Shown: one piece after another, positions 46,581-61,133 of the stretch
How positions within the stretch are numbered: position 1 is the first letter of the stretch
Layout of the letters: every line of letters starts with the position of its first letter
Assembly (NCBI GenBank): GCA_964016415.1
Contig: OZ024666.1
Span: 3,205,310-3,269,309 of the forward strand
Direction: 5' to 3'
Length of the DNA stretch: 64,000 nt
DNA from: Erwinia sp.
Lineage (GTDB): Bacteria > Pseudomonadota > Gammaproteobacteria > Enterobacterales > Enterobacteriaceae
Translations under genes and position numbers: made by a program
Notes under the pieces: generated by a model
What the model was told of the DNA's origin: nothing
Databases searched by the model: none
The model's input: only the letters and a program-made list of their open reading frames with translations

Positions 46581-47024
46581 ATGACTGAGATAACCCTGAT
46601 CACTGGCAGTACGCTTGGTAGTGCAGAATATGTAGCTGAACATCTGGCCGGGAAACTTGAAGAGGATAGATTTTCCATCACGCTTCATCATGGTCCTGAG
46701 GCTGATGAAATTGAACCCAGTGGTGTATGGCTTATTGTCGCTTCAACCCACGGAGCGGGTGATCTACCTGAGAATTTACAGCCCTTCTTTGAAGCTTTGC
46801 AGTCAGAAAACCCCGATCTGTCACAAGTTAGCTATGGTGCTGTAGGGCTGGGTAGTCGTGAATATGATCTCTTTTGTGGTGCCATAAAAAAACTGGATCA
46901 ACTCCTGCAATCATTAGGAGCGAAAAAGATCGGTGAAAGACTGGAAATCGATGTCACCGAACATGACATCCCAGAGGATCCTGCCGAAGTCTGGTTAGAA
47001 AGCTGGAAAAAACAACTTTCCTGA
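46581..47024 (+). CDS. mioC: MioC, flavodoxin-like protein
   Basis: MioC is an FMN-binding flavodoxin-domain protein next to the origin, reported to support biotin synthase in vitro. Its transcription runs into oriC. The 147 residues equal E. coli MioC; the phosphate-binding loop is TGSTLGSAEYVAE, and STHGAGDLPENL and GLGSREYDLFC line the flavin site. The gene ends at the left edge of oriC, as in other enterobacteria. Confidence 0.95.
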   Translation: MTEITLITGSTLGSAEYVAEHLAGKLEEDRFSITLHHGPEADEIEPSGVWLIVASTHGAGDLPENLQPFFEALQSENPDLSQVSYGAVGLGSREYDLFCGAIKKLDQLLQSLGAKKIGERLEIDVTEHDIPEDPAEVWLESWKKQLS

Positions 47025-47099
47025 GCAGCGATCAAGCTGTTTCCTTCAGATCAGCAGAATAGATTTGTAAATTATGCGCTAAAAAGAACAAAAAAGCAG

Positions 47100-47365
47100 C
47101 AATCAGATGTGGATAACTATGCTGTTTTCACGTTAACATCCGGTGGTTATTCAAATAACAACCTGATGTGCTGACAAGGGCTGTGAATAACATGCTGTTT
47201 TGATCCCAGCTTATACGGGAAAGGATCACCGTTCATCAACAACAAATGATCCTTTCCAACCGATTGTTTATAGGCAACTAAAAACGCTTATCCACAATGA
47301 TCGGCGATCCTAATAGAAGATCTAATAAAGAGATCTTTAAATAAAAAGATCTTCTTTTAATTAAG
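47100..47365. other. oriC: Chromosomal replication origin oriC
   Basis: The segment between mioC and mnmG has the parts of an enterobacterial oriC. Perfect DnaA boxes flank it: TGTGGATAA at 47108-47116 (R4-like) and TTATCCACA at 47288-47296 (R1-like). TGTGAATAA at 47182-47190 fits TTATNCACA, and TTATTCAAA at 47147-47155 is one base off. To the right lie three AT-rich 13-mers starting GATCT at 47319, 47332 and 47348 (unwinding element). The 47025-47434 stretch holds about eleven GATC sites, as needed for Dam/SeqA control. Confidence 0.95.
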
Positions 47366-47458
47366 CACTGACGTGGCATGCTTTCACCGCAACCTAAAGT
47401 TGAGTAGAATTCCTCACCGAAGCACGATCTTCCTTTGCAATCTATCGAGGCCAGTACC

Positions 47459-49348
47459 ATGTTTTATCCAGATCCTTTTGACGTCATTGTGATCGGTGGC
47501 GGTCATGCAGGAACAGAAGCCGCCTTAGCCGCAGCAAGAATGGGACAAAAAACGCTCTTATTGACCCACAATATCGATAATCTGGGACAAATGTCCTGTA
47601 ATCCGGCAATTGGTGGAATTGGCAAAGGACATCTGGTCAAAGAGATTGATGCACTCGGTGGCCTGATGGCTCACGCAATTGATCGGGCAGGAATTCAGTT
47701 TAGGATACTAAACAGCAGTAAGGGACCGGCAGTCCGGGCAACCCGTGCTCAGGCCGATCGTGCACTGTACAAACAAGCGGTAAGAACCACGTTAGAAAAC
47801 CAACCCAACTTAATGATCTTCCAGCAAGCAGTTGAAGATCTTATCGTTGAAAATCACCAGGTAGTAGGTGTTGTGACACAAATGGGGCTGAAATTTCGCT
47901 CCAGGACAACAATTCTGACAGTAGGCACTTTTCTCGATGGTAAAATTCATATCGGGATGGACAACTATAGCGGTGGTCGTGCGGGTGATCCCCCTTCCAT
48001 TCCACTCGCCAGAAGATTACGTGAATTACCACTGCGGGTCAGCCGACTAAAAACCGGCACACCACCACGTATTGATGCGCGAACGATAGATTTTTCCCGA
48101 CTGGCAAAACAACATGGTGATACGCCAGTACCCGTATTTTCTTTTATGGGCCGGGCTGAAGAACATCCGGCGCAGGTGCCATGCTATATCACTGACACCA
48201 ATGAAAAAACGCATGATGTGATACGAAATAACCTCGATCGTAGCCCGATGTATGCCGGTGTTATCGAAGGGATAGGTCCACGTTATTGTCCGTCGATTGA
48301 AGATAAAGTGATGCGATTTGCTGATCGTAATTCCCATCAGATCTTTCTTGAACCTGAAGGACTTACCAGCAACGAAATTTATCCTAACGGGATCTCAACC
48401 AGTTTACCTTTTGATGTTCAAATGCAAATCGTGCATTCAATGCAAGGTATGGAAAATGCCCGCATCGTCCGTCCTGGATATGCCATTGAATATGATTTTT
48501 TCGATCCCAGAGATCTGAAGCCAACACTGGAAAGTAAGTTTATTGAAAACCTCTTTTTTGCAGGCCAAATAAACGGCACAACTGGTTATGAAGAAGCTGC
48601 TGCACAAGGATTATTAGCCGGGATCAATGCCGGACGGCGGGCAGCAGAAAAAGAAGCATGGTTCCCTCAGCGCGATCAGGCTTATCTGGGTGTGCTGGTG
48701 GATGATCTGTGTACACTGGGAACCAAAGAACCTTACCGCATGTTCACCTCAAGAGCTGAGTATCGGTTGATGCTCAGAGAAGATAATGCAGATGCCCGAC
48801 TCACAGAAGAAGGGCGACGTCTGGGATTAGTTGATGATCTACGCTGGGCCCGTTTCAATGAAAAAATGGAGCAAATTGAACGTGAGCGGCAAAGACTGTG
48901 CAGTATTCAGGTTCACCCAAAATCAGATTGTGTTGCTGAAGTAAACAGCATTCTGAGTGCAGATCTGACCAAAGAAGGGCATGGAGAAGATCTACTACGA
49001 CGTCCTGAGATGTCTTATCAGCGTCTTACGTCTATTAACATTTTTGCACCCGCTCTGGCTGACGATGAAGCAGCTGAACAAGTGGAAATACTGGTTAAAT
49101 ACGAAGGTTATATTGCCAGACAACAGGAAGAGATCGAGCGTCAGCGGCGTAATGAAAATACAGCTCTTCCATCCGATCTGGATTACAAACAGGTCTCAGG
49201 TTTATCTAATGAAGTGATAGCCAAGCTTAATGACCATAAGCCCGTTTCGATTGGTCAGGCATCACGTATTTCAGGTATCACACCTGCGGCAATATCCATA
49301 CTACTTATTTATCTTAAAAAGCAGGGACTTCTTAGAAAAAGTGCCTGA
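47459..49348 (+). CDS. mnmG: MnmG (GidA), tRNA uridine-34 5-carboxymethylaminomethyl modification enzyme
   Basis: With MnmE, MnmG modifies U34 in tRNAs for Leu, Lys, Glu, Gln, Arg and Gly, using FAD, glycine or ammonium and methylene-THF. I take ATG 47459 ([20 protein letters not shown]), giving 629 residues as in E. coli; an upstream ATG-like start at 47435 is not conserved. The FAD motif [17 protein letters not shown], the active-site Cys segments ([32 protein letters not shown]) and the C-terminal helical domain are intact. It is transcribed away from oriC. Confidence 0.96.
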   Translation: MFYPDPFDVIVIGGGHAGTEAALAAARMGQKTLLLTHNIDNLGQMSCNPAIGGIGKGHLVKEIDALGGLMAHAIDRAGIQFRILNSSKGPAVRATRAQADRALYKQAVRTTLENQPNLMIFQQAVEDLIVENHQVVGVVTQMGLKFRSRTTILTVGTFLDGKIHIGMDNYSGGRAGDPPSIPLARRLRELPLRVSRLKTGTPPRIDARTIDFSRLAKQHGDTPVPVFSFMGRAEEHPAQVPCYITDTNEKTHDVIRNNLDRSPMYAGVIEGIGPRYCPSIEDKVMRFADRNSHQIFLEPEGLTSNEIYPNGISTSLPFDVQMQIVHSMQGMENARIVRPGYAIEYDFFDPRDLKPTLESKFIENLFFAGQINGTTGYEEAAAQGLLAGINAGRRAAEKEAWFPQRDQAYLGVLVDDLCTLGTKEPYRMFTSRAEYRLMLREDNADARLTEEGRRLGLVDDLRWARFNEKMEQIERERQRLCSIQVHPKSDCVAEVNSILSADLTKEGHGEDLLRRPEMSYQRLTSINIFAPALADDEAAEQVEILVKYEGYIARQQEEIERQRRNENTALPSDLDYKQVSGLSNEVIAKLNDHKPVSIGQASRISGITPAAISILLIYLKKQGLLRKSA

Positions 49349-49393
49349 TTTAACAATCGACATAGTCTGAAATTACACGAGTGGGAGTAGGTA

Positions 49394-50056
49394 GTGGTTA
49401 GTGAGCTGAATTTACTGTTAAAGGAAGCTGGTATTACGCTGAATGAGCAGCAAAAACAGCAACTAACAGGGTATATCGCGTTGCTCAATAGGTGGAACAA
49501 AGCGTATAACCTGACTTCAGTACGCGATCCTCACCAAATGCTGATCCGCCATATTATGGACAGTATTGTTGTTGCCCCTTATCTGCAGGGAGTGCGTATT
49601 ATTGATGTAGGAACCGGACCCGGATTACCGGGTATCCCCCTGGCGATTGTCCGACCTGAAGCCCATTTCACACTGCTGGACAGCCTTGGCAAACGGGTTC
49701 GCTTTCTCAGGCAAGTTCAGCATGAGTTGAAAATAACCAATGTTGATCCAGTTCAGAGCAGGGTAGAAGAGTTTCTTCCTGAGCCGCCTTTTGACGGGGT
49801 AATTAGTCGCGCTTTTGCTTCTCTGACTGATATGGTTGACTGGTGTCATCATCTGCCGGGCAACAATGGCCGCTTCTATGCCATGAAAGGTTTGATCCGG
49901 GAGGATGAACTCTCTTCATTACCGAAACAGGCAGAGGTTGAGAAAGTTGTCAGGCTGAGGGTTCCTCAGCTGGCTGAGGAGCGTCATCTTATCATAGCCA
50001 GGATCAATCCCCTTTCTTCCCGCACAGAAGCGGTGAGTGGTACATCCCGAGTGTAG
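49394..50056 (+). CDS. rsmG: RsmG (GidB), 16S rRNA m7G527 methyltransferase
   Basis: RsmG methylates N7 of G527 in 16S rRNA; loss gives low-level streptomycin resistance. The 220-residue product starts at GTG 49394 (SD GGGAGTAGG) and has the SAM motif [34 protein letters not shown] and [11 protein letters not shown], as in E. coli. The C-terminal tail beyond RHLIIARIN is about 13 residues longer than in E. coli. It lies 45 bases after mnmG and is probably cotranscribed. Confidence 0.95.
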   Translation: MVSELNLLLKEAGITLNEQQKQQLTGYIALLNRWNKAYNLTSVRDPHQMLIRHIMDSIVVAPYLQGVRIIDVGTGPGLPGIPLAIVRPEAHFTLLDSLGKRVRFLRQVQHELKITNVDPVQSRVEEFLPEPPFDGVISRAFASLTDMVDWCHHLPGNNGRFYAMKGLIREDELSSLPKQAEVEKVVRLRVPQLAEERHLIIARINPLSSRTEAVSGTSRV

Positions 50057-50593
50057 TTGATCATTGAAAATCACACGTTACTGATGAGATAACCTTCATC
50101 TCATCAGTGGTCATCCTCGATTATTGGCTGATTATTGGTTTCGTGCGTAATCTGTTTTTTTGAGGGATATCAAATAAATGTTTAAAAAAATGGCGCATAA
50201 AAAAGCGGTTCCTGTCTGCAATAAATTATAGCTGATTTACTGATTCAGGCAGCATCAACCCTTAAGCAAAATGGCAATAACCTCTTTGAAAAAAAGAAGA
50301 TTTAAAATTTTTTTATAGTTTCATTAAGTAATGAAATGAGTGGTTTTAGATAAATCACTAAGTGAAAGGCATTAAAATTGATTATAGTTTTTAATATTAT
50401 TGATTTTTAACTTCTTTTTGTATTTTATTCCCCTTTTTCTGAATATTTAAAAATTGTGATCAATATCTTGTTTTACTATTATCCTGAGCAATTCTACAGT
50501 TTTTATGCAAATTTACGGCTTGGGGGAAGGTTCGGGAAAAGTTACTGAAAGTAAGAAATTTCGATATATCCTCACGTTTTTGTTAATCACGCA
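50057..50593. other. Long AT-rich rsmG-atpI intergenic region
   Basis: The full gap is about 650 bases. A hairpin CTGATGAGA / TCTCATCAG (50081-50107) follows rsmG but lacks a U-tract. The rest is very AT-rich, with runs of A and T and only short frames. E. coli also has a long gap here. I see no recognisable RNA gene. Confidence 0.6.
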
Positions 50594-50621
50594 TTGAAAT
50601 TACAAGGGTGCATCGTATAAT
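50594..50621 (+). promoter_or_regulatory. Predicted promoter of the atp operon
   Basis: TTGAAA (50594-50599) and TATAAT (50616-50621) are 16 bases apart, about 90 bases before atpI. The AT-rich DNA upstream could act as an UP element. This is a better match than any other in the gap. Confidence 0.65.
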
Positions 50622-50713
50622 CTGCACGCTTTTTGCTGCTTGACTCGAATGGATAATGGCAGTTTCATACAGGGTAAGACAACCCAATAGGGAAACAGGA
50701 GTCAATTTGAGAT

Positions 50714-51917
<1,204 letters not shown>

Positions 51918-51946
51918 TTTTTTTCAATCATAGTGCATTTAACTGA

Positions 51947-52207
<261 letters not shown>

Positions 52208-52214
52208 CCGAGTG

Positions 52215-52240
52215 TTCTTCGCCCGATTAGTGGCGAAGAA
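52215..52240 (+). promoter_or_regulatory. Hairpin in the atpE-atpF spacer
   Basis: A perfect 9-bp stem TTCTTCGCC / GGCGAAGAA with an 8-base loop follows atpE. There is no U-tract. Such a structure could protect the upstream message and help the uneven output needed for about ten c subunits per complex. Confidence 0.6.
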
Positions 52241-52300
52241 TGGTTTCTGTCGCCTTCGATGGCGGCAGAGAAAAGTTAACCAAACAAGAGGCATTGTGCC

Positions 52301-52771
52301 GTGAACATTAATGCAACACTCTTGGGCCAGGCAATCGCATTTATCTTCTTCGTCCTGTTCTGTATGAAATACGTATGGCCGCCATTAATAGCAGCCATCG
52401 AAAAACGTCAGAAAGAGGTTGCTGAAGGTATCGCATCTGCTGAACGTGCTAAAAAAGATTTAGATCTGGCACAGGTAAGTGTGACCGATCAGCTAAAAAG
52501 CGCGAAAGAGGAAGCCCAGACTATCATCGAACAGGCTAACAAACGCCGTTCGCAGATACTGGATGAAGCGAAAGCGGAAGCCGAACAAGAGAAAACCAGA
52601 ATCGTTACTCAGGCATACGCTGAGATAGAGGCAGAACGCAAACGTGCGCGTGAAGAGTTACGTCAGCAGGTTGCGATGCTCGCTGTAGCGGGTGCCGAGA
52701 AGATCATCGAGCGTTCTGTGGATGAAGCTGCTAACAGCGACATCGTTGATAAACTTGTCGCTGAACTGTAA
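52301..52771 (+). CDS. atpF: ATP synthase Fo subunit b
   Basis: Subunit b is the peripheral stalk that anchors F1 to Fo. The 156 residues equal E. coli and start at GTG ([20 protein letters not shown]), with one membrane span then a long charged coiled coil ([40 protein letters not shown]). AAACAAGAGG precedes the start. It lies 14 bases before atpH. Confidence 0.96.
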   Translation: MNINATLLGQAIAFIFFVLFCMKYVWPPLIAAIEKRQKEVAEGIASAERAKKDLDLAQVSVTDQLKSAKEEAQTIIEQANKRRSQILDEAKAEAEQEKTRIVTQAYAEIEAERKRAREELRQQVAMLAVAGAEKIIERSVDEAANSDIVDKLVAEL

Positions 52772-52785
52772 GGAGGGAGGGGCCG

Positions 52786-53319
52786 ATGTCTGAATTTATC
52801 ACTGTAGCTCGCCCCTACGCCAGAGCAGCTTTTGATTTTGCTGTCGAACATCAGGCTCTTGATCGCTGGCAGCAGATGCTGGCGTTTACTGCAGAAGTAG
52901 CGAAAAATGAACAGGTTGCAGAACTTATTGATGGTGCTCTGGCACCGGAAGCACTCGCTAATCTCTTTATTGCTATTTGCGGTGAGCAGTTGGATGACGC
53001 AGGTCAAAATCTGATAAAGGTGATGGCTGAAAATAAACGTTTACCTGCTCTTGCCTATGTACTGGCTGAGTTTATCCAACTCCGCGCTGCACATGATGCA
53101 ACTGCTGAAGTTGAGGTAATTTCTGCCTCTGAACTGAGTGACAAACAGCTGAGTAATATCAGTGCGGCTATGACAAAGCGCCTGTCACGTAACGTTAAGC
53201 TGAATTGCAAAATAGATAAGTCTGTAGTGGCGGGCGTAATCATCCGGGCGGGTGATATGGTCATTGATGGCAGTGTTCGTGGCCGTCTTGAACGTCTTGC
53301 AGACGCCTTGCAGTCTTAA
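52786..53319 (+). CDS. atpH: ATP synthase F1 subunit delta
   Basis: Delta joins the peripheral stalk to the top of F1. The 177 residues start [20 protein letters not shown], as in E. coli, and end [13 protein letters not shown], with the conserved [18 protein letters not shown]. The N-terminal helical domain and C-terminal stalk-binding region both align. A strong ribosome site, AAGGAGGGAGG, precedes the ATG. Confidence 0.96.
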   Translation: MSEFITVARPYARAAFDFAVEHQALDRWQQMLAFTAEVAKNEQVAELIDGALAPEALANLFIAICGEQLDDAGQNLIKVMAENKRLPALAYVLAEFIQLRAAHDATAEVEVISASELSDKQLSNISAAMTKRLSRNVKLNCKIDKSVVAGVIIRAGDMVIDGSVRGRLERLADALQS

Positions 53320-53333
53320 GGGAACCGGAGCAT

Positions 53334-54875
53334 ATGCAACTGAATTCCACCGAAATCAGCGAACTGATCAAGCAGCGCATTGCTCAGTTCAATGTGGTGA
53401 GCGAAGCTCACGATGAAGGTACTATTGTTTCTGTCAGTGACGGAATTATCCGCATCAACGGTCTTGCTGATGTGATGCAGGGTGAAATGATCTCACTGCC
53501 AGGTAACCGTTATGCTATTGCACTGAACCTTGAGCGCGACTCTGTTGGTGCTGTTGTGATGGGGCCTTATGCTGACCTCGCGGAAGGCATGAAGGTGAAA
53601 TGTACCGGACGTATCCTCGAAGTGCCAGTGGGTCGCGGCCTGTTGGGACGTGTGGTTAATACTCTCGGTGCACCTATTGATGGTAAAGGTGCTATTGATA
53701 ACGATGGTTTTTCTCCTATCGAAGTGATAGCACCTGGGGTTATCGACAGACAGTCTGTCGATGAGCCAGTACAGACAGGTTATAAATCAGTCGATGCCAT
53801 GATTCCAATTGGACGTGGCCAGCGTGAATTGATCATCGGTGACCGCCAGACGGGTAAAACCGCAATGGCGATCGATGCGATTATCAATCAGCGCGATTCA
53901 GGTATTAAGTGTGTTTACGTGGCGATTGGTCAGAAAGCATCAACCATTGCTATCGTGGTACGCAAGCTTGAAGAGCATAAAGCGCTGGAAAACACTATCG
54001 TTGTAGTGGCAACCGCCTCTGAGTCCGCTGCATTACAATATCTGGCACCTTATGCAGGTTGTGCGATGGGTGAATATTTCCGTGACCGTGGTGAAGATGC
54101 ACTGATCGTCTACGATGACTTGTCTAAACAAGCTGTCGCCTATCGTCAGGTTTCCCTGCTTCTGCGTCGTCCACCAGGACGTGAAGCATTCCCGGGTGAT
54201 GTTTTCTATCTCCATTCACGTCTGCTCGAACGAGCTTCTCGTGTTAATGCTGAGTATGTTGAAGCTTTCACCAAAGGTGCCGTGAAAGGAAAAACAGGTT
54301 CACTGACTGCGCTGCCGATTATTGAAACTCAGGCAGGTGACGTTTCAGCGTTCGTTCCGACCAACGTAATTTCGATTACTGATGGACAGATCTTCCTGGA
54401 AACTAACTTGTTTAACTCAGGTATTCGTCCTGCGGTTAACCCAGGCATCTCAGTTTCTCGTGTGGGTGGTGCAGCACAGACAAAAATTATCAAAAAGTTG
54501 TCTGGCGGTATTCGTACTGCGCTTGCTCAGTACCGTGAACTGGCGGCATTTTCTCAGTTTGCCTCGGATCTCGATGAAGCGACTCGTAAGCAGTTGAGTC
54601 ATGGTCAGAAAGTGACCGAGCTGCTGAAACAGAAACAGTACGCGCCGATGTCTGTTGCACAACAGGGTCTGGTGCTGTTCGCTGCCGAGCGTGGTTATTT
54701 GAATGATGTGGAACTGGAAAAAATCGGCAGTTTTGAAGCGGCTTTGCTGGCCTATGCGGATCGTGAGCATAGTGAGCTGATGACCGAAATCAACCAGTCT
54801 GGTAACTACAATAGCGATATCGAAGATCAGTTAAAAGCTATCCTCGAAACGTTCAAGAAAACCCAGTCCTGGTAA
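53334..54875 (+). CDS. atpA: ATP synthase F1 subunit alpha
   Basis: Alpha holds the non-catalytic nucleotide sites and part of each catalytic site. The 513 residues equal E. coli. The P-loop is GDRQTGKTA (about 169-177), and the arginine finger lies in the conserved [12 protein letters not shown] (about Arg376). The N-terminal helix that binds delta begins [21 protein letters not shown] 50-base gap with a hairpin separates it from atpG. Confidence 0.97.
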   Translation: MQLNSTEISELIKQRIAQFNVVSEAHDEGTIVSVSDGIIRINGLADVMQGEMISLPGNRYAIALNLERDSVGAVVMGPYADLAEGMKVKCTGRILEVPVGRGLLGRVVNTLGAPIDGKGAIDNDGFSPIEVIAPGVIDRQSVDEPVQTGYKSVDAMIPIGRGQRELIIGDRQTGKTAMAIDAIINQRDSGIKCVYVAIGQKASTIAIVVRKLEEHKALENTIVVVATASESAALQYLAPYAGCAMGEYFRDRGEDALIVYDDLSKQAVAYRQVSLLLRRPPGREAFPGDVFYLHSRLLERASRVNAEYVEAFTKGAVKGKTGSLTALPIIETQAGDVSAFVPTNVISITDGQIFLETNLFNSGIRPAVNPGISVSRVGGAAQTKIIKKLSGGIRTALAQYRELAAFSQFASDLDEATRKQLSHGQKVTELLKQKQYAPMSVAQQGLVLFAAERGYLNDVELEKIGSFEAALLAYADREHSELMTEINQSGNYNSDIEDQLKAILETFKKTQSW

Positions 54876-54880
54876 CATCT

Positions 54881-54907
54881 GCAGGTTCCCTCCGAGGGGG
54901 AGCCTGC
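54881..54907 (+). promoter_or_regulatory. Hairpin in the atpA-atpG spacer
   Basis: GCAGG...CCTGC with an inner TCCC/GGGA pairing forms a GC-rich stem after atpA. No U-tract follows. It ends 19 bases before atpG and may lower expression of the single-copy gamma subunit. Confidence 0.5.
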
Positions 54908-54925
54908 GGGTTTTAGGAGAAGCTT

Positions 54926-55795
54926 ATGGCCGGCGCAAAAGAGATACGTAGTAAGATCGGCAGCGTACAAAATACGCAAAAGATAACCAAAGCGATGGAA
55001 ATGGTTGCCGCCTCCAAAATGCGCAAATCGCAGGAACGCATGGCTGCCAGTCGTCCCTACGCAGAGATAATGCGTAAAGTGATCGGTCACATTGCGCTTG
55101 GTAATCTGGAATATAAACACCCTTATCTGGAAGAGCGCGAAGTAAAACGTGTTGGCTATCTGGTCGTTTCCACAGATCGGGGACTGTGTGGCGGTTTAAA
55201 CATCAACTTGTTTAAAAAGCTGCTGGCTGATATGAAAAACTGGTCCGATAAAGGCATTGAGAGTGATCTGGCGGTTGTTGGATCCAAAGGGCTCTCTTTC
55301 TTCAGCTCTGTTGGCGGTAATGTCGTTGCTCAGGTAACGGGAATGGGTGATAACCCAACTCTTTCTGACCTGATTGGACCGGTAAAAGTGATGCTTCAGG
55401 CTTACGATGAAGGTCGCCTCGACAAGCTGTACATTGTCAGTAATAAATTCATCAACACCATGTCTCAGACTCCGCAGATTGAGCAACTATTACCACTTCC
55501 TCCGGCTGAAAACGATGAGGGCGTAGTAAAAGCGAGTATCTGGGATTACCTGTACGAACCAGACCCGAAAGCGCTGTTGGATACTCTGCTGAGTCGTTAT
55601 GTCGAGTCTCAGGTTTACCAGGGTGTTGTGGAAAACCTGGCCAGCGAGCAGGCAGCACGTATGGTGGCGATGAAAGCGGCGACCGACAACGGCGGGAACC
55701 TGATCAAAGAGCTGCAGTTAGTCTATAACAAGGCTCGTCAGGCCAGCATCACCCAGGAACTTACCGAGATTGTCTCGGGGGCCTCCGCGGTTTAA
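54926..55795 (+). CDS. atpG: ATP synthase F1 subunit gamma
   Basis: Gamma is the rotor shaft that turns inside the alpha/beta ring. The 289 residues (E. coli 287) begin [20 protein letters not shown] and contain the conserved [13 protein letters not shown]; the C-terminal helix ends [20 protein letters not shown]. Both long helices are intact. TTTTAGGAGAAGC precedes the ATG. It is followed by atpD after 31 bases. Confidence 0.96.
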   Translation: MAGAKEIRSKIGSVQNTQKITKAMEMVAASKMRKSQERMAASRPYAEIMRKVIGHIALGNLEYKHPYLEEREVKRVGYLVVSTDRGLCGGLNINLFKKLLADMKNWSDKGIESDLAVVGSKGLSFFSSVGGNVVAQVTGMGDNPTLSDLIGPVKVMLQAYDEGRLDKLYIVSNKFINTMSQTPQIEQLLPLPPAENDEGVVKASIWDYLYEPDPKALLDTLLSRYVESQVYQGVVENLASEQAARMVAMKAATDNGGNLIKELQLVYNKARQASITQELTEIVSGASAV

Positions 55796-55808
55796 CCAGG
55801 TTTAATGA

Positions 55809-57209
<1,401 letters not shown>

Positions 57210-57233
57210 TTACAGTCTCTATGGAGGTTAACT

Positions 57234-57653
57234 ATGGCTATGACTTATCACCTGGATGTTGTCAGTGCAGAACAACAAATGTTTTCAGGTACTGTAGAAA
57301 AAATTCAGGTGTCAGGCAGCGAAGGGGAACTGGGCATTCATCATGGCCATGCTCCCCTACTGACCGCCATTAAACCCGGCATGATCCGTATCGTCAAAGA
57401 GAAAGGTGATGAAGAAATAATCTACCTTTCTGGCGGCATACTGGAAGTTCAACCGGGGACGGTATCCGTTCTGGCCGATACAGCAATTCGTGGTGCTGAC
57501 CTTGATGAAGCGCGTGCTTTAGAAGCAAAACGAAAAGCTGAAGAACACATGAACAGTTCTCATGGTGACGTCGATTTTGCTACTGCCTCCGCTGAACTGG
57601 CAAAGGCAATCGCAAAACTGCGAGTTATAGAGCTGACTAAACAGATCATGTAA
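57234..57653 (+). CDS. atpC: ATP synthase F1 subunit epsilon
   Basis: Epsilon is the lower rotor subunit and inhibits ATP hydrolysis when its C-terminal helices extend. The 139 residues match E. coli: the beta-sandwich ([40 protein letters not shown]) and the helical hairpin ([19 protein letters not shown]). It is the last gene of the operon and is closed by a strong terminator. Confidence 0.97.
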   Translation: MAMTYHLDVVSAEQQMFSGTVEKIQVSGSEGELGIHHGHAPLLTAIKPGMIRIVKEKGDEEIIYLSGGILEVQPGTVSVLADTAIRGADLDEARALEAKRKAEEHMNSSHGDVDFATASAELAKAIAKLRVIELTKQIM

Positions 57654-57670
57654 CTCTTTGCATCAATAAA

Positions 57671-57703
57671 AAACCGGCCGGTCTTACAGGCCGGTTTTTT
57701 TTT
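57671..57703 (+). terminator. Terminator of the atp operon
   Basis: AAACCGGCC / GGCCGGTTT with a 9-base loop is followed by nine T. It begins 17 bases after the atpC stop. The A-run on the left side could also stop minus-strand transcripts. Confidence 0.93.
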
Positions 57704-57825
57704 GTTCTGTTCTGATATATCTCCCCCACTTGCTCTCAGTTTGATAAATTTGGGCTGAGAAAAATGTAGAATTTTGTTGGTTAACGCGGTTAACTTTCGT
57801 CAATCTGTCAAAAAGCAGGATATCT

Positions 57826-59193
57826 ATGTCTGACTGTTCAATGAGTGTTGTGATCCTTGCCGCGGGTAAAGGAACGCGTATGTACTCCGATCTCCCCAAA
57901 GTTCTTCACTGTATCGCCGGAAAACCGATGATTCAGCATGTAATCGACACGGCTTCCGGATTACAGGCAAAGAATATCCATCTGGTATACGGACATGGAG
58001 CTGATGCATTGAAGGACGCATTGACTTCGCCATCGTTAAACTGGGTATTGCAGTCAGAGCAGTTAGGAACCGGGCACGCCATGCAACAAGCTGCTCCCTG
58101 GTTTGCTGACGATGAAGATATTCTGATGTTGTATGGTGATGTGCCTTTAATCTCAATCGAAACATTGAAACGTCTCCTTCAGGCGAAACCTCAGGGAGGG
58201 ATTGCTTTACTGACAGTCTGTCTCGATAACCCGACTGGCTATGGCCGAATTCTGCGTGAAAATGACGCAGTGGTGGGCATTGTTGAACAGAAAGATGCTG
58301 CTCCGGCGCAGCTAGCAATCAATGAGATCAATACAGGTATTTTCCTGGCTAACGGAGCAGATTTAAAACGCTGGCTCAGTAAACTGAACAACAATAATGC
58401 TCAGGGCGAATACTACATCACCGATATTATTGCGCTTGCTCATCAAGAAGGGCGGCAAATCGTCGCTGTGCATCCGCAAAAAATAACAGAAACCGAAGGG
58501 GTGAATAATCGTCTGCAGTTAGCCGCGCTTGAGCGTGTTTATCAGGCAGAGCAGGCAGAAAAATTACTTCTCAGTGGGGTGATGCTGGCTGATCCAGCCC
58601 GGTTCGATTTACGTGGCAGGTTAACCTGTGGACGCGATGTTGAAATTGATACTAATGTCATCATTGAGGGAGAGGTGACATTGGGTAATCGTGTAAAAAT
58701 TGGCAGTGGCTGCGTCATAAAGGATTGTTCAATCGGTGATGACTGTGAAATCAGCCCCTATAGCGTACTGGATAATGCAACGCTGGCAGCGGCTTGTAGC
58801 GTAGGGCCTTTCGCCCGCCTGCGTCCTGGAAGTGTACTGGCGGATAACGCGCATGTCGGTAATTTCGTCGAAATGAAAAAAGCGTCGTTAGGCGCAGGGT
58901 CAAAAGCCGGACATCTGAGCTATCTCGGCGATGCCGAGATAGGCGCTAACGTGAATATCGGCGCAGGAACTATCACCTGCAATTATGATGGGGTGAATAA
59001 GTTTAAAACCACTATCGGCGATGATGTATTTGTCGGCTCAGATACCCAGTTAGTTGCGCCAGTCACCGTCGCGGCAGGTACCTCTATTGCAGCCGGTACT
59101 ACGGTGATGAAAGATATTCTGACACCAGGTCTGGTGTATAACGGCAAAGACCAGCGTCATAAACCAGAGTGGAAACGTCCGACTAAAAAGTAA
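57826..59193 (+). CDS. glmU: GlmU, N-acetylglucosamine-1-phosphate uridyltransferase / glucosamine-1-phosphate acetyltransferase
   Basis: GlmU makes UDP-GlcNAc for peptidoglycan and LPS in two steps, acetylation then uridylylation. The 455 residues comprise the N-terminal nucleotidyltransferase ([38 protein letters not shown]) and the C-terminal left-handed beta-helix acetyltransferase ([34 protein letters not shown] with the catalytic His in [14 protein letters not shown]). The start is ATG 57826; Met6 (MSVVIL) is an alternative. glmS follows after 97 bases, as in E. coli. Confidence 0.96.
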   Translation: MSDCSMSVVILAAGKGTRMYSDLPKVLHCIAGKPMIQHVIDTASGLQAKNIHLVYGHGADALKDALTSPSLNWVLQSEQLGTGHAMQQAAPWFADDEDILMLYGDVPLISIETLKRLLQAKPQGGIALLTVCLDNPTGYGRILRENDAVVGIVEQKDAAPAQLAINEINTGIFLANGADLKRWLSKLNNNNAQGEYYITDIIALAHQEGRQIVAVHPQKITETEGVNNRLQLAALERVYQAEQAEKLLLSGVMLADPARFDLRGRLTCGRDVEIDTNVIIEGEVTLGNRVKIGSGCVIKDCSIGDDCEISPYSVLDNATLAAACSVGPFARLRPGSVLADNAHVGNFVEMKKASLGAGSKAGHLSYLGDAEIGANVNIGAGTITCNYDGVNKFKTTIGDDVFVGSDTQLVAPVTVAAGTSIAAGTTVMKDILTPGLVYNGKDQRHKPEWKRPTKK

Positions 59194-59290
59194 ATCAACC
59201 GTGTATCGCATGGTTTCTCCTTTTTCTGACACCAGATTAACGACGGGTGACATCAGAAATCATATTCGGTCATAAGGTCAGGAATTTATT

Positions 59291-61123
59291 ATGTGTGGAA
59301 TTGTAGGTGCTGTTGCTCAACGAGATATTGCTGAGATTCTGTTAGAAGGATTACGTCGTCTGGAGTACCGTGGATACGACTCTGCCGGGTTGGCGGTAGT
59401 AACAGAGCAGGGAAAGATAACCCGTTTAAGGCGTCTCGGTAAAGTTAAAGCACTGGCCGATGCTGCGGCTTCGGCTTCATTGTCGGGTGGTACCGGAATT
59501 GCGCACACGCGTTGGGCGACCCACGGAGAGCCATCTGAGGACAATGCGCATCCACATATCTCTGATCATATTGTTATTGTCCATAATGGTATTATTGAAA
59601 ATCATGAACCATTACGGGAGAAAATGATCGCTGAGGGCTATTCATTCCGTTCAGAAACAGACACGGAAGTCGTGGCTCATCTGGTTCACTGGGAACAGCA
59701 GCAGCGTGGAGGCACGTTGCGTGACGTTGTTTTACGTGTTATCCCACAGTTACGCGGTGCTTACGGCATGGTGATTATGGACAGCCGTGATCCTGCTGTG
59801 TTGGTGGCCGCGCGGTCAGGTAGTCCGTTAGTGGTGGGACTCGGCGTTGGTGAAAACTTTATCGCGTCTGATCAGTTAGCGTTGTTACCTGTGACACGTC
59901 GCTTTATCTACCTGGAAGAAGGGGATATTGCTGAAGTAACACGTCGTACTGTCACCATCGTCAACCGGGAGGGGGATGAAGTCGAACGCCCCGATGTTGA
60001 ATCTTCTCTGCAGTATGATGCTGGTGACAAGGGCCCGTATCGTCACTATATGCAAAAAGAGATTTTTGAGCAGCCAGAGGCGATCAAAAATACGCTCAGC
60101 GGTCGGGTCAGTCAGGGAAAAATTGCTTTCTCTGAGTTGAAGGATGAGGCTTTGGCGCAACTTTCGCAAATTGAGCATATTCAGATTGTTGCCTGTGGGA
60201 CATCTTATAACTCCGGATTGGTCGCGCGTTACTGGTTTGAATCTCTGGCCGGTGTGCCTTGTGATGTGGAAATTGCTTCAGAATTTCGCTATCGCCAGCC
60301 AGCCAGACGTAAAAACAGTTTATTGATTACCCTGTCTCAGTCGGGAGAAACCGCAGATACTCTGGCCGCCTTACGCCTATCAAAAACACTCGGTTTTCTT
60401 GGCTCTCTGGCGATTTGTAATGTGGCTGGCTCATCGTTGGTACGTGAATCAGACTGGTCTTTGATGACCAAAGCCGGAGCTGAGATTGGCGTGGCATCCA
60501 CCAAGGCATTCACTACCCAGTTAACAGTACTATTGATGCTGGTGGCGGTGGTGAGCCGTCTTCAGGGGCGTGAACCGGAAATTGAGCAGGAAATCGTCCA
60601 TGCGTTGCATGCTCTGCCAAATCGGATTGATCAACTGCTGGATCAGGATGGAGCGATTGAAAAACTGGCCGAAGCATTCTCAGATAAACATCATGCACTC
60701 TTCCTGGGACGTGGTGACCAGTACCCTATCGCTATGGAAGGGGCACTGAAGTTGAAAGAGATCTCCTACATTCATGCTGAAGCCTATGCTGCCGGAGAGT
60801 TGAAACATGGTCCGCTGGCGCTGATTGATGCCGATATGCCGGTAGTGGTGGTGGCTCCGCACAACGATTTACTGGAAAAACTGAAATCTAATATTGAAGA
60901 AGTTCGCGCCAGAGGTGGATTATTGTACGTGTTTGCTGACAGCAATGCGGGTTTCAACAGTACAGCGGATATGCGTATTATTCCGTTACCGCATGTGGAA
61001 GAGGTGATTGCACCGTTGTTTTACACCATACCGCTTCAGTTACTGGCCTATCATGTTGCCTTGATTAAAGGTACCGATGTGGATCAGCCTCGTAATCTGG
61101 CGAAATCGGTAACAGTTGAGTAA
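59291..61123 (+). CDS. glmS: GlmS, glucosamine-6-phosphate synthase
   Basis: GlmS converts fructose-6-phosphate and glutamine to glucosamine-6-phosphate, the entry to amino-sugar synthesis. The 610 residues (E. coli 609) have the N-terminal nucleophile Cys2 ([20 protein letters not shown]), the glutaminase motifs [13 protein letters not shown] and HNGIIENH, and two SIS domains ([37 protein letters not shown]), ending LAKSVTVE. In E. coli the glmS message is controlled by the GlmY/GlmZ RNAs; the 97-base spacer could hold the pairing site, but I could not identify it. Confidence 0.97.
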   Translation: MCGIVGAVAQRDIAEILLEGLRRLEYRGYDSAGLAVVTEQGKITRLRRLGKVKALADAAASASLSGGTGIAHTRWATHGEPSEDNAHPHISDHIVIVHNGIIENHEPLREKMIAEGYSFRSETDTEVVAHLVHWEQQQRGGTLRDVVLRVIPQLRGAYGMVIMDSRDPAVLVAARSGSPLVVGLGVGENFIASDQLALLPVTRRFIYLEEGDIAEVTRRTVTIVNREGDEVERPDVESSLQYDAGDKGPYRHYMQKEIFEQPEAIKNTLSGRVSQGKIAFSELKDEALAQLSQIEHIQIVACGTSYNSGLVARYWFESLAGVPCDVEIASEFRYRQPARRKNSLLITLSQSGETADTLAALRLSKTLGFLGSLAICNVAGSSLVRESDWSLMTKAGAEIGVASTKAFTTQLTVLLMLVAVVSRLQGREPEIEQEIVHALHALPNRIDQLLDQDGAIEKLAEAFSDKHHALFLGRGDQYPIAMEGALKLKEISYIHAEAYAAGELKHGPLALIDADMPVVVVAPHNDLLEKLKSNIEEVRARGGLLYVFADSNAGFNSTADMRIIPLPHVEEVIAPLFYTIPLQLLAYHVALIKGTDVDQPRNLAKSVTVE

Positions 61124-61133
61124 CCCTTCACCG

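Noticed and set aside
59194-59290. glmS ribozyme upstream of glmS
   Set aside because: The 97-base gap is too short, and enterobacteria control glmS with GlmY/GlmZ small RNAs instead.
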